From Pseudomonadota bacterium (GTDB lineage Bacteria > Pseudomonadota > Alphaproteobacteria > Acetobacterales > Acetobacteraceae), in assembly GCA_023424475.1 (NCBI GenBank), contig JAFADX010000356.1:1-43110 (forward strand): a stretch of 43,110 bases of DNA, given 5' to 3'. The notes under the pieces were generated by a model that was not told where the DNA came from, searched no databases, and worked only from the letters and a program-made list of their open reading frames with translations. Below are positions 33,864-42,960 of the stretch, in pieces. Both the position numbers and the translations under genes were made by a program. Each line of letters begins with the position of its first letter. Within the stretch, counting starts at the first letter, position 1.

Positions 33864-35474
33864 ATGTCAGGCACCGTCATCGATCGGCGCACCCTTGCGC
33901 GCCTGTTGGGCCTTTCCGCCGCCGCGCTGCCGATGCTGCCCGACAAGGTCCAGGCCCAGTCGCGCGGCTCCACCCTGGTGATCGGCATCGACATCAGCGA
34001 CACCGTGACGCTCGATCCGGTGCGCCAGGCGCAATACACCCCGCCGATGACGCTGGCCGCAACCTATGACGCGCTGGTCACGCTGACGCCGGACGATCTT
34101 GTGAATGTTAAGCCGGCACTGGCGGCTTCGTGGCGGCGCACGCCGGATGGCAAAGGCTGGCGCTTCACGTTGCGGGACGACGTGAAGTTCGTATCCGGCA
34201 AGCCGGTGACGGCGGAGGACGTGCGCTGGACCTTCATGCGGCTGCTTAACATGAAGGAGCAGACGCAGCAGTATCTCAAGTCGGTCGATCGCGTCGTCGC
34301 CGTGGACGGCAAGACCGTCGACTTCATCATGAACGCTCCGAACGCGCCGGTGCTCCCGATCCTCGCTGCGCCGGGCAACGGCATCCTCGAGAAGGCGGCG
34401 GTCATGGCGCAAGGCGGCACCGATGCCGAGAATGCGCGGGAAGCCGACAAGGCGACCGAATGGCTGAACAACAACTCGGCGGGCACGGGCCCCTTCCGCC
34501 TGGTGCGGTGGGAACGCAACAGCCAGATCCAGCTCGTGCGCAACCCGCACTACTGGGGCGGGGCCTCGCCCTTCGAACGCGTCGTCATCCGGCATCTCTC
34601 GGACAGTGCGGCGCAGCTCCTCGCCGTGCGGCGCGGCGATGTGCATGCGGCCTTCAACCTGATCCCCGAGCAGATCGCGACCCTGCGCGGCGAGACCGCG
34701 GTCCGCATCGACCGCATGCCGAGCCTCGACTTCGTCTACATGGCCGTCACCGAGAACCCGCAGGCCAACCCGGTGCTTGCGAAGAAGGAGGCACGGCATG
34801 CCATCGGCCACGCCATCGACTATGACGGCATCCTGGGCAGCCTGCTCGGCGGCGCGGCCGTGCGGCCCGCGCATTTCCTGCCCATCGGCGTGAACGGGAG
34901 CACCGAGCGCATCGCGCGGGAGGTCGGCTTCAACACCGACCTCGATCGCGCGCGGCAGCTGCTGCAGCAGGCCGGCGTGCCAGACGGCTTCGAAATGGAG
35001 ATCGCCTACGGCAATGCCGCCGTCGCCGGCATTTCCTACCAGGTGCTCGGGCAGAAGCTTCAGGCCGATCTCGGCCGCGTGGGCATCCGCGTGACGCTGA
35101 ACCCGATGGATCAGGTCAACCTGCGCACCATGTACACCACCGGACGGATGACGGGCGGCGTGCTGACCTTCTGGAATCCGCCGGCCGTCTCCAATGATCT
35201 GTGGGCCTCGGCTGTCGTGGAGCGCGTCGCGCGCCGCGTGCACTGGACCGTGCCGCAGGCCATGACGGACCTCGTGAAGCGCGCGTCGGAGGAGCAGGAT
35301 CTCGAGAAGGCCGCGGGGCTCTGGGTCGAATGGCAGCGCGGCGTGGTGGATGTCGCCCACCACTTCATCCTGTTCCAGCCGACCTATCAGATCGCGGTGC
35401 GCAACACGATCGGCGCCTTTCCGCTGACCGCGGCGGGGTGGCAGCTCGAGATGGGCAAGGTCCGGCCGGCCTAG
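33864..35474 (+). CDS. ABC transporter substrate-binding protein, family 5 (peptide/opine/nickel type)
   Basis: A 536-aa periplasmic binding protein. A twin-arginine leader (IDRRTLARLLGLSAAALPML) suggests Tat export. Family 5 signatures include KPALAASWRRTPDGKGWRFTLRDDVKFVSGKPVTAEDVRWTF and GTGPFRLVRWERNSQIQLVRNPHYWGG. It is the binding component for the permeases at 36377 and 37390 and the fused ATPase at 38235, but is separated from them by an antisense gene. Its stop is followed after 3 bases by the 64-bp repeat. The ligand is unknown. Confidence 0.92.
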   Translation: MSGTVIDRRTLARLLGLSAAALPMLPDKVQAQSRGSTLVIGIDISDTVTLDPVRQAQYTPPMTLAATYDALVTLTPDDLVNVKPALAASWRRTPDGKGWRFTLRDDVKFVSGKPVTAEDVRWTFMRLLNMKEQTQQYLKSVDRVVAVDGKTVDFIMNAPNAPVLPILAAPGNGILEKAAVMAQGGTDAENAREADKATEWLNNNSAGTGPFRLVRWERNSQIQLVRNPHYWGGASPFERVVIRHLSDSAAQLLAVRRGDVHAAFNLIPEQIATLRGETAVRIDRMPSLDFVYMAVTENPQANPVLAKKEARHAIGHAIDYDGILGSLLGGAAVRPAHFLPIGVNGSTERIAREVGFNTDLDRARQLLQQAGVPDGFEMEIAYGNAAVAGISYQVLGQKLQADLGRVGIRVTLNPMDQVNLRTMYTTGRMTGGVLTFWNPPAVSNDLWASAVVERVARRVHWTVPQAMTDLVKRASEEQDLEKAAGLWVEWQRGVVDVAHHFILFQPTYQIAVRNTIGAFPLTAAGWQLEMGKVRPA

Positions 35475-35477
35475 AGA

Positions 35478-35541
35478 CGTTGTTTCTGCGGGCATCTTCA
35501 CCCGATCAGGTGATTCCATCTGATCGGGATCTGCTCTAGCG
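35478..35541 (+). repeat. 64-bp dispersed repeat, copy 2
   Basis: The second copy of the element at 10421-10484, differing at five positions. The stem arms CCCGATC (35501-35507) and GATCGGG (35522-35528) are unchanged while three of the five changes fall in the 14-base loop. It lies between the stop of the binding-protein gene and the convergent hydratase gene, and its final bases provide the last codon and stop of the hydratase. Confidence 0.85.
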
Positions 35542-36303
35542 GGCGAAATCCGCGCTTCGCTTCTCGGCGAAGGCGCGGATGCCCTCGAGGTGATCGCCGG
35601 CCGAAAAGCACAGCACGTTCATCTCGTTTTCGTAGAGGAGGCCCGCACTCAGCGGCGCCTCCATCGCCATGCGGAGGGAGGCCTTCACCGACTGCACCGC
35701 CACGGGGCTGAAGCCGGCAATCTTCGCCGCCATGGCCCGGGCAACGGCGAGCAGCCCGGCCTGCGGCACAACCTGGTCGAACAGCCCGAGCGCCTGCGCC
35801 TCCGGCGCCTCGACCGGATCGCCGGTCAGCAGCATGCGCGTGGCGCGCGCCATGCCGATCATGCGTGGCAGCATCTGGGAGGCGCCGCCGCCCCCGACCC
35901 AGCCGCGCGTCACCTCGGGAAAGCCGAAGCGCGTGCCCTCTGCCGCGATGCGGATATCGGCCCCAAGCGCCATCTCGGCGCCTCCGCCCAGCGTCCAGCC
36001 CTGCAGGGCCGCGATCACCGGCTTGCGGATGCCGCGGATGGCGGCGGCGTACTCCACGCGGTTACGAAAATGCCAGGTGCTGGGATAGGCGGCGAGGGAA
36101 TTGAGGTCGCTGCCCGCGCAGAAGGCACGCTCACCCGCGCCGCGGAGCAGCACCACCCGCACCGCGTCATCGGCATCGAGCGCGCGGGCGGCCTCGGCGA
36201 TCGCCGCCGCCATGGCTGGCGTAACGGCGTTGTGCTTCGCGGGTCGATCCAGCAGCAATTCCGCCACCGCGCCATGCAGGGTCGTCGTCACCGCGCCGTC
36301 CAT
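35536..36303 (-). CDS. enoyl-CoA hydratase/isomerase (crotonase), second copy
   Basis: A 255-aa crotonase. The oxyanion-hole regions are GERAFCAGSDLN and LQGWTLGGGAEMALGADIRIA, followed by FGFPEVTRGWVGGGGASQML. The ATG at 36303 follows GGAGG; a GTG lies two codons earlier. It stands on the opposite strand between the binding protein and permeases of one importer, which is unusual, and its stop codon lies within the 64-bp repeat. It may act on the CoA product formed by the CoA-transferase downstream. Confidence 0.9.
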   Translation of the reverse strand: MDGAVTTTLHGAVAELLLDRPAKHNAVTPAMAAAIAEAARALDADDAVRVVLLRGAGERAFCAGSDLNSLAAYPSTWHFRNRVEYAAAIRGIRKPVIAALQGWTLGGGAEMALGADIRIAAEGTRFGFPEVTRGWVGGGGASQMLPRMIGMARATRMLLTGDPVEAPEAQALGLFDQVVPQAGLLAVARAMAAKIAGFSPVAVQSVKASLRMAMEAPLSAGLLYENEMNVLCFSAGDHLEGIRAFAEKRSADFAR

Positions 36304-36376
36304 CGCCACCCTCCGACATCTTGATTGTCACGCCGGGACAAGTGCAGCATGTCCGACAGGGGAAGGATATGCCTGG

Positions 36377-37387
36377 GTGTTGCGATACGTCGCCATAAGA
36401 CTCGTATCGGCTGTCGCGATGGCGCTGCTCGCAAGCGCCGTCATCTTCCTCATCTCCAATTTCGTGCCCGGCGATCCGGTGCTCGCGCAACTGGGCGACA
36501 TCCTCGCCTCGGATCCCGCGGTGGTGGCGCAGTGGCGGGCCAAATGGGGTCTCGATCTGCCGCTCTGGGACCGCTACTGGATCTTCCTGAGCGGGCTGCT
36601 GCACGGAGACCTCGGCATCTCCATCGCCACGCGGCGGCCGGTGCTCGAGGACATCGCGCAATACGCGCCGGCGACGATCGAGCTTGCGACGGTCTCCTTC
36701 CTCCTCGCGCTGATCCTCGGCATTCCGCTCGGCGTCGCGGCCGCCGTCCGGAGGGACAGCGTGGTCGACGCCGTGGCGCGCGCAGTGTCGCTGCTGGGCG
36801 TCTCGGCTCCGACCTTCTGGCTGGCCTTCATCGTGCTGGCCGTCTTCTATGGCTGGCTCGGCTGGGCGCCCGGCCCCGGGCGCCTCGATCCCATCGCCTT
36901 CCCACCCGAGGGCGGTACCGGGTTCTTCCTCTGGGATACGGCGGTATCGGGGGATTGGGAGACCTTCCATGACACCGTTGCGCACCTCGTGCTGCCGGCT
37001 ATCGTCCTGGCCGCCGCCACGCTCGGGCTGATCACCCGCACCACGCGCGCAGCCATGCTGGAATGCCTGCATCAGGACTATGTGCGCGTGGCGCGGGCGA
37101 AAGGCATGAAGGAGCGCGTGGTGATCATGCGCCACGCCTTGCGCAACGCGCTCGTGCCGGTGGTCACGCTGGGGGGTCTCGCCTACGCGAACCTGCTGAC
37201 CGGGGCGGTGATGACGGAGACGATCTTCGCCTGGCCGGGCCTCGGGCGGTACACCTTCCGTTCCGCCGCGGCGCTCGACTTCCCCGCGATCATGGGCATC
37301 ACGCTCGTGGTCTCCGCGACCTATCTGCTGGTGAACCTGGTCGTCGATCTCTCCTATGCGATGCTCGACCCGCGGGTGCGGCGTTGA
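36377..37387 (+). CDS. ABC transporter permease (DppB/OppB-like)
   Basis: A 336-aa permease with the N-terminal RYVAIRLVSAVAMALLASAVIFLISNFVPGDPV typical of DppB and the coupling loop RVARAKGMKERVVIMRHALRNALVPV. No ATG is available; GTG 36377 (or TTG 36380) follows GGAAGGA. It forms the channel with the DppC-like partner, whose frame overlaps its stop. Confidence 0.92.
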   Translation: MLRYVAIRLVSAVAMALLASAVIFLISNFVPGDPVLAQLGDILASDPAVVAQWRAKWGLDLPLWDRYWIFLSGLLHGDLGISIATRRPVLEDIAQYAPATIELATVSFLLALILGIPLGVAAAVRRDSVVDAVARAVSLLGVSAPTFWLAFIVLAVFYGWLGWAPGPGRLDPIAFPPEGGTGFFLWDTAVSGDWETFHDTVAHLVLPAIVLAAATLGLITRTTRAAMLECLHQDYVRVARAKGMKERVVIMRHALRNALVPVVTLGGLAYANLLTGAVMTETIFAWPGLGRYTFRSAAALDFPAIMGITLVVSATYLLVNLVVDLSYAMLDPRVRR

Positions 37388-37389
37388 GC

Positions 37390-38238
37390 GTGACGGCGGC
37401 CATGCCGGCGCAGCGGCGGCGGCGGCGCATCCGGCGGTATGGCCTCGCCTGGCTGGGCGGGGCGATCGTGCTGAGCTGGATCCTGGTCGCGCTGCTCGCG
37501 CCCTGGCTCGCGCCCCATCCACCCGACGCGCAGGACATCGCGCACCGCCTCGCACCGCCTTCGGCGGAACATTGGCTCGGGACCGACATCCTTGGCCGTG
37601 ACGTATTCTCACGCCTGATCCACGGGTCGCGCGTCTCGCTCTTCGCCGGTTTCTCGGTCGTGCTGATCGGGGCTGCCTCCGGCACGGCGGTCGGCATCCT
37701 CGCCGCCTGGTTGCGTGGCTGGGGGGAGGAGGCGCTGATGCGCTTCACCGACCTCGTGCTCTGCTTCCCGCCGATCATCCTCGCCCTCGCACTCGCCGCG
37801 GCACTCGGCATAGGCACGACGAACACGATCATCGCCATGCTCGTCGTCTGGTGGCCGAAATTCGCACGGCTTGCGCGCAGCCTCGCCCTCGTCCAGCGCA
37901 GCCAGGAGTACGTGGAAGCCGCCACGGTCGTCGGACTGCCGCAGAAGCGCATCCTGATGCGGCACATCCTGCCCAACACCATCGGGCCGATCGCGGTGCT
38001 CTGCACCCTCGACCTCGGCATCGCCATTCTCACCTTCGCGGGGCTGTCCTTCCTCGGCCTCGGCGTGGTGCCGCCGACGCCGGAATGGGGATCGATGATC
38101 TCGGAAGGACGCGAACTCGTCGAGCAATGGTGGGTCGCGACCTTCCCGGGCATCGCCATCCTCAGCGTCGTCGTCGGCTTCAACTTCCTCGGCGACGGGC
38201 TGCGGGACTGGCTCGACCCGAAGGCCCGGAGCCGATGA
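37390..38238 (+). CDS. ABC transporter permease (DppC/OppC-like)
   Basis: A 282-aa permease with the DppC features HWLGTDILGRDVFSRLIHGSRVSL and YVEAATVVGLPQKRILMRHILPN, and the C-terminal NFLGDGLRDWLDPK. Possible starts are TTG 37384, GTG 37390 and ATG 37402; GTG is chosen for its position just after the upstream stop. It overlaps the ATPase start by ATGA. Confidence 0.92.
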   Translation: MTAAMPAQRRRRRIRRYGLAWLGGAIVLSWILVALLAPWLAPHPPDAQDIAHRLAPPSAEHWLGTDILGRDVFSRLIHGSRVSLFAGFSVVLIGAASGTAVGILAAWLRGWGEEALMRFTDLVLCFPPIILALALAAALGIGTTNTIIAMLVVWWPKFARLARSLALVQRSQEYVEAATVVGLPQKRILMRHILPNTIGPIAVLCTLDLGIAILTFAGLSFLGLGVVPPTPEWGSMISEGRELVEQWWVATFPGIAILSVVVGFNFLGDGLRDWLDPKARSR

Positions 38239-40235
38239 GCGCGCCGCTCCTCGACGTCCGCGACCTGGTCACGGTCTTCCACACCGATGCCGGGCCGGTA
38301 CGCGCGGTGGACGGCGTCTCGTTCACCGTTGCAAAGGGCGAGACGCTCGGCATCGTGGGCGAGAGCGGATCCGGCAAGTCCGTCACCGCGCAATCACTCA
38401 TGCGCCTGCTCGATCCGCCGGCGCGCATCGAGGGCGGCCAGGTGCTCTTCGAGGGGCGCGACGTCCTCGCCATGTCGCGCCGCGACCTCACGGCCTGGCG
38501 CGGCGCCAGCGCCGCCATGGTCTTCCAGGATTCCCTGACCGGGCTGAATCCCGTGCTGCACATCCTGCGGCAGGTGACGGAGCATGTCGTCGCCCATGGC
38601 CGGATGGACCGGCGTGCCGCCCGCCACCACGGCATCGATCTGCTGCGACAGATGGGCGTCGCTTCGCCGGAACGGGCTGCGGCCTCCTTTCCGCATCAAT
38701 TCTCGGGCGGCATGCGGCAGCGGGTGATGATCGCCATGGGGATGGCGAACGATCCCGCCCTGCTGCTGGCCGACGAGCCGACCACGGCGCTCGACGTCAC
38801 CATCCAGGCGCAGATCCTCGATCTGCTGGCGAAGCTGAACGCCGAGTTCGGTACGGCGATCGTGCTGATCAGCCACGACCTTAGCGTGATCGGCACAATC
38901 TGCCGGCGCATCGTGGTGATGTATGCCGGCGAGGTCGTGGAGGAGGGCCCGACCGAGGAGGTTCTCTCGGATCCGCGTCATCCCTATGCGTGGGCCCTGG
39001 CCAATGCGGTGCCCCGGCTCGACTCGCCGATCGCCGACCGGTTGCCCGGGATCGAGGGCGCGCCGCCCGATCCGCTTGCAATGCCGCAGGGCTGCCGCTT
39101 CACGCCGCGCTGCCCATGGCGCATCGAACGGTGTTCCGGCGAACGTCCGCCGTTGACGGCGGTGGCGCCGGGGCGGCGCGCCCGCTGCTGGGTCACTGCC
39201 GATGGGCGGAGTCTTCCGCCACGCACCGAACCTGCGCATGCCGGGCCGACCCAGGCGGCCGCCGTGGAGCCGCTCCTTCTCGCGCAGGACCTGGTGAAGC
39301 ATTTTCCGCTGCCGAAGAAGTCCCTCTTCGGGCCGCGCGAGGTGGTGCATGCGGTCAATGGCGTCTCGCTGCACGTCATGCCGGGCGAAAGGCTTGGCAT
39401 CGTTGGCGAGAGCGGCTGCGGCAAGTCGACGCTGGCGCGGCTGGTGACACGGCTGCACAGCCCCGATGCCGGACATATCAGCTTCGAAGGGCGGGAAATC
39501 GGCACGCTGGGCGGCGAGGAGCTTCGCCAGCTCCGCCCGCGCCTTCAGATGGTGTTCCAGGACCCCTACGCTTCGCTCAATCCCCGCATGCGGGTCGGCG
39601 ACATCCTCGCCGAACCGCTGCTGGTCCACGGCCGCGCCAAGGATGCCGCGGCGGCCGGCACGCGCGTCGGATCACTGCTCGAAATGGTCGGCCTCAACCC
39701 CGGCTGGGCGGCACGCTTCCCCCATGAATTCTCCGGCGGGCAGCGCCAGCGCATTTCGATTGCGCGCGCCCTTGCCCTGGATCCGGCGCTGATCGTGGCC
39801 GACGAGCCGGTCTCGGCGCTCGACGTGAATGTGCAGGCACAGGTGCTGAACCTGATGCTCGACCTGCGGGAGAGGATGGGCCTCGCCTATCTGTTCATCG
39901 CGCATGACCTCGCCGTCGTGCGCGCCTTCTGCGACCGCGTGGCGGTGATGTATCTCGGCCGCATCGTGGAGGAAGCGCCCGTGCGCGCTCTCTTCGCGCA
40001 GCCGGCGCATCCCTACACCGTCTCGCTGCTCTCGGCGGTGCCCGAGCTGGGGCGGCAGCGCATCGTGCTTGGCGGCGAACCCCCTTCGACCCTGCGCCTG
40101 CCCCAGGGTTGCGCCTTCCGCGCACGCTGCCCGGTGGCACGGCCGATCTGCGCGGAGCCGCCACCGCTGACGGAGATCGCATCCGGTCACCGTGTGCTGT
40201 GCCATGCGCCGGGTTCGCTGAGAGGAGCCACATGA
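38235..40235 (+). CDS. fused double ABC ATPase (DppD-DppF type)
   Basis: A 666-aa protein with two complete ATPase units. Unit 1 has GESGSGKSVTAQSLM, FSGGMRQRVMIAMG and LLLADEPTTALD. Unit 2 has GESGCGKSTLARLV, FSGGQRQRISIARA and IVADEPVSALD. Each is followed by the Cys-containing oligopeptide C-terminal domain (CRFTPRCPW and CAFRARCPV). The units are joined by an Ala/Pro-rich linker around residues 330-350. Fusion of the two Dpp/Opp ATPases is known in this family and fixes their stoichiometry. It is coupled by ATGA overlaps to both neighbours. Confidence 0.95.
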   Translation: MSAPLLDVRDLVTVFHTDAGPVRAVDGVSFTVAKGETLGIVGESGSGKSVTAQSLMRLLDPPARIEGGQVLFEGRDVLAMSRRDLTAWRGASAAMVFQDSLTGLNPVLHILRQVTEHVVAHGRMDRRAARHHGIDLLRQMGVASPERAAASFPHQFSGGMRQRVMIAMGMANDPALLLADEPTTALDVTIQAQILDLLAKLNAEFGTAIVLISHDLSVIGTICRRIVVMYAGEVVEEGPTEEVLSDPRHPYAWALANAVPRLDSPIADRLPGIEGAPPDPLAMPQGCRFTPRCPWRIERCSGERPPLTAVAPGRRARCWVTADGRSLPPRTEPAHAGPTQAAAVEPLLLAQDLVKHFPLPKKSLFGPREVVHAVNGVSLHVMPGERLGIVGESGCGKSTLARLVTRLHSPDAGHISFEGREIGTLGGEELRQLRPRLQMVFQDPYASLNPRMRVGDILAEPLLVHGRAKDAAAAGTRVGSLLEMVGLNPGWAARFPHEFSGGQRQRISIARALALDPALIVADEPVSALDVNVQAQVLNLMLDLRERMGLAYLFIAHDLAVVRAFCDRVAVMYLGRIVEEAPVRALFAQPAHPYTVSLLSAVPELGRQRIVLGGEPPSTLRLPQGCAFRARCPVARPICAEPPPLTEIASGHRVLCHAPGSLRGAT

Positions 40236-41767
40236 GACGGATCACCGCGGACCAGGCTGCGGCGGCGCTGCGTGATGGCGATACGCTGCTGATCGGCGGA
40301 TCGGGCGGCGGCCACGCCGTGCCGGATGCGCTTCTCGAGGCCGTGGGCCGGCGCTTCCGTGACACCGGCGCGCCGCGCGGCATCACCGCCCTGCATCCGG
40401 TGGGTCTGGGCGACGGCAAGACGCGCGGCGCCGGGCATCTGGCGCAGGATGGGCTGCTGAAGCGCGTTGTCTCCGGCACCTTCGTCAACAGTCCGGGCAT
40501 CGCGCGCCTGGCGCTCGACGAGAAGATCGAGGCCTATACCCTGCCGCAGGGCGCGCTGTCCCAGCTGATGCGGGAGATGGCGGCGGGCCGCGCCGGCCTG
40601 CTCACCAAGGTCGGGCTGCGGACCTTCGTCGACCCGCGCATCGGCGGCGGGCGGCAAAGCAGGCGCGCCACCGAGGATCTGGTCGAGGTCGTGACGCTCC
40701 GCGGCGAGGAGTATCTCTTCTACAAGCCCTACAAGGTCGATGTGGCCTTCATCCGCGGTTCGGCGATCGACGAGGCGGGCAACCTCTCGATGGAGCACGA
40801 GGCCGTGACGCTCGAGATGCTGTCCATTGCCCAGGCGGCCCGGCGTCAGGGCGGCATCGTCATCGCGCAGGCCAGGCGGCTCGTGCCGCGCGGCACACTG
40901 CACCCGAAGATGGTGAAGGTGCCGGGCATCCTGATCGATGCCTTCGTCATCGAGCCCGACCAGTGGCAGACCTATGAAACGCAGGACAGCGCCGCCTATT
41001 CCGGGCATCACCGCGTCGCGCTGGACGAAGTGCCGCGCCTGCCGCCAGGCCCGCGGCGCGTGGTCGCACGGCGCGGTGCGATGGAGCTGTTCGAGGGGGC
41101 GATCTGCAACCTCGGCTCGGGCATCTCGACCGGCATCGCCAATGTCGCGGCGGAGGAAGCGGTGCTCCACCGCATCTGCCTGACCAACGAACAGGGCAAT
41201 ATCGGCGGCGCGCCGGCCAGCGGCAACGAGGCGGGCGCCGCCAGCAGCCCCGACGCGCAGGTGGACCAGCCCTATCAGTTCGACTTCTACGACGGCGGCG
41301 GGCTCGACCTCGCCTTTCTCTCCTTCGCCGAGTTCGATGCGGAAGGGAACGTGAACGTCTCGCGCTTCGGCGGGCGGATCGTGGGGCCCGGCGGGTTCGT
41401 CAACATCAGCCAGGGCGCAGGGCGCGTCGTGTTCGGGGGCACGCTCACCGCGGGAGAATCGAGGAAGGCCGTGAGAGCAGTCGAACAGATCAGCTTCTCC
41501 GGTCCTTATGCACGGGAAAGGGGGCAGGAGGTGCTCTACGTCACCGAACGCGCCGTGTTCCGACTCGGCGAAGGCGGACCTGAGCTGATCGAGGTCGCGC
41601 CGGGGATCGACATGGAGCGCGAGGTGATCGGCGCCATGGCATTTCGCCCCGCCGTGTCGCCGGACCTGAGGACCATGGATGCGCTGCTGTTCGCGGACGG
41701 GCCGATGGGCCTCGCCGGACGACTGCCTCCGCGCCCGGCGCGGGCGGCAACGGGGCGGCTGCCATGA
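40232..41767 (+). CDS. acyl-CoA:acetate/propionate-type CoA-transferase (family I, fused subunits)
   Basis: A 511-aa enzyme with both halves of a family I CoA-transferase in one chain, as in YdiF and propionate CoA-transferases. It moves CoA from a donor thioester to an acid through a Glu-CoA intermediate; the Glu is probably 320 in LTNEQGNIGGAP. The N-terminal half has DTLLIGGSGGGHAVPDALLEA and the second half GRIVGPGGFVNISQGAGRVVFGGTL. Its start overlaps the transporter ATPase stop by ATGA, so activation to CoA is directly coupled to import. The acid is unknown. Confidence 0.92.
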   Translation: MRRITADQAAAALRDGDTLLIGGSGGGHAVPDALLEAVGRRFRDTGAPRGITALHPVGLGDGKTRGAGHLAQDGLLKRVVSGTFVNSPGIARLALDEKIEAYTLPQGALSQLMREMAAGRAGLLTKVGLRTFVDPRIGGGRQSRRATEDLVEVVTLRGEEYLFYKPYKVDVAFIRGSAIDEAGNLSMEHEAVTLEMLSIAQAARRQGGIVIAQARRLVPRGTLHPKMVKVPGILIDAFVIEPDQWQTYETQDSAAYSGHHRVALDEVPRLPPGPRRVVARRGAMELFEGAICNLGSGISTGIANVAAEEAVLHRICLTNEQGNIGGAPASGNEAGAASSPDAQVDQPYQFDFYDGGGLDLAFLSFAEFDAEGNVNVSRFGGRIVGPGGFVNISQGAGRVVFGGTLTAGESRKAVRAVEQISFSGPYARERGQEVLYVTERAVFRLGEGGPELIEVAPGIDMEREVIGAMAFRPAVSPDLRTMDALLFADGPMGLAGRLPPRPARAATGRLP

Positions 41768-42222
41768 GGACCTTTCTCGAGATTGGCGAGGCCGCCGAGT
41801 ACACCCGCACCATCGCGGCCGAGGACATCGTCGCCTTCGCCCGCATCAGCGGTGATGACGACCCCGTGCACACCGACCCCGACTATGCCGCGCAATCGGC
41901 TTTCGGTCGCTGCATCGCGCATGGGGCCCATGTCATGGGCCTGCTTTCGACGACGGCCAGCATGATGTCGCGCCGGTCCGTGGCTCGTGGAGCGGCCGGG
42001 ACGCCGGTTTCGGCCGGCTACGACCGGATCCGCTTCACGCGGCCGGTCTTCGCCGGTGACACGCTCACCGCGCGTTACGTCATAGAAGAGGTGGACGATA
42101 CCCGTGGTCGCAGCCGCGCGAGGGTCGCCGTGGTGAACCAGGACGGCGAGCCCTGCTTGGTCGGCTCGCATGTCCTCGCCTGGGTTGCGCCGAGCCAGGC
42201 GGACCGGACCCGCGAAACCTGA
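41764..42222 (+). CDS. MaoC/PhaJ-like (R)-specific enoyl-CoA hydratase
   Basis: A 152-aa hotdog with the hydratase motif ARISGDDDPVHTDPDYA (catalytic Asp and His) and FGRCIAHGAHVMGLLS. It overlaps the CoA-transferase stop by ATGA and ends the importer operon. It would hydrate the unsaturated CoA derivative of the imported acid. It is distinct in sequence from the MaoC protein at 31497-31961. Confidence 0.9.
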   Translation: MRTFLEIGEAAEYTRTIAAEDIVAFARISGDDDPVHTDPDYAAQSAFGRCIAHGAHVMGLLSTTASMMSRRSVARGAAGTPVSAGYDRIRFTRPVFAGDTLTARYVIEEVDDTRGRSRARVAVVNQDGEPCLVGSHVLAWVAPSQADRTRET

Positions 42223-42241
42223 ATGCCGGCATGTCGTTTGA

Positions 42242-42958
42242 TCATCCGTCCTCGAGCCGCTTCGACGGGGTTGCCGCTTCGGCAGCAACCTCCGTGCAGA
42301 TGGCGGCATGCCCGATACGACGCAACTGCTCGCTCACGCCCAGCACGACCGACCCGTGCGACATGCGGCCGCGTCGCATCACCGGGGCGGTGACGATGGT
42401 GACGCCGGCGATGCAGCGGTCTTCGTCCACCGCGTGGCCCGCCAGCCGCGTCCCTTCGACGTCCGTGCGCCATTCGGCGAGCGTCGGCGGATGATCCCAG
42501 CGCACGGAACGGAAGCGCCTCTCGATCTCACCCCAGGCGTGGCCGCCAAACGCCGCAATGCACCTGCCGCTCGCACTGGCCAGTGCGGGATAGCGGCTGC
42601 CCACATCGGCCTGAAGCAGCAGGGCGTGGCCCGGCCGCGAGATCGCGACGACGACGATGTGCTCGAGGCTCGCCGCCTCGATGCCGATGGCAGTGACGCC
42701 ATACCGGCTGGACGACGTTGATGAAGGGGTACTGGCGCGCGAGCTCGGCCTCACCGAGGAGCAGGTCGAGGCGCTGCGGAGCCTCGGCGTCGTCCATGGT
42801 CCCGTCGCCTGACAGGAACGCCTCCATGCCGGTGATCGAATCCGCGATGGACCGGCGACCCACCAGGAGCCGCGCCAATTTCGACGCGATGCGCACTCGT
42901 GCGCGACCTGCGCGAGACGGCGGCGAGGCGCGGGAGTTGATGCCTGGATTGGCCCAGG
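42242..42958 (-). pseudogene. broken IclR-type transcriptional regulator
   Basis: From about 42700 down to 42244 the minus strand encodes a recognisable IclR effector domain: RYGVTAIGIEAASLEHIVVVA, DVGSRYPALASASGRCIAAFG, and SVVLGVSEQLRRIG near the end. The preceding codons (LLLGEAELARQYPFINVVQ) lie in a different frame; the switch falls near 42704-42709, where dropping one base would give VVQRYGVTA. No winged-helix DNA-binding domain is visible upstream before the IS5-type sequence. It may once have controlled the neighbouring importer/CoA-transferase operon. Confidence 0.65.
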
Positions 42959-42960
42959 CC

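Noticed and set aside
35476..35519. Short minus-strand peptides (ESPDRVKM...) at both repeat copies as a shared protein motif
   Set aside because: The similarity is explained by the 64-bp DNA repeat itself; the frames continue into shadows of real genes.
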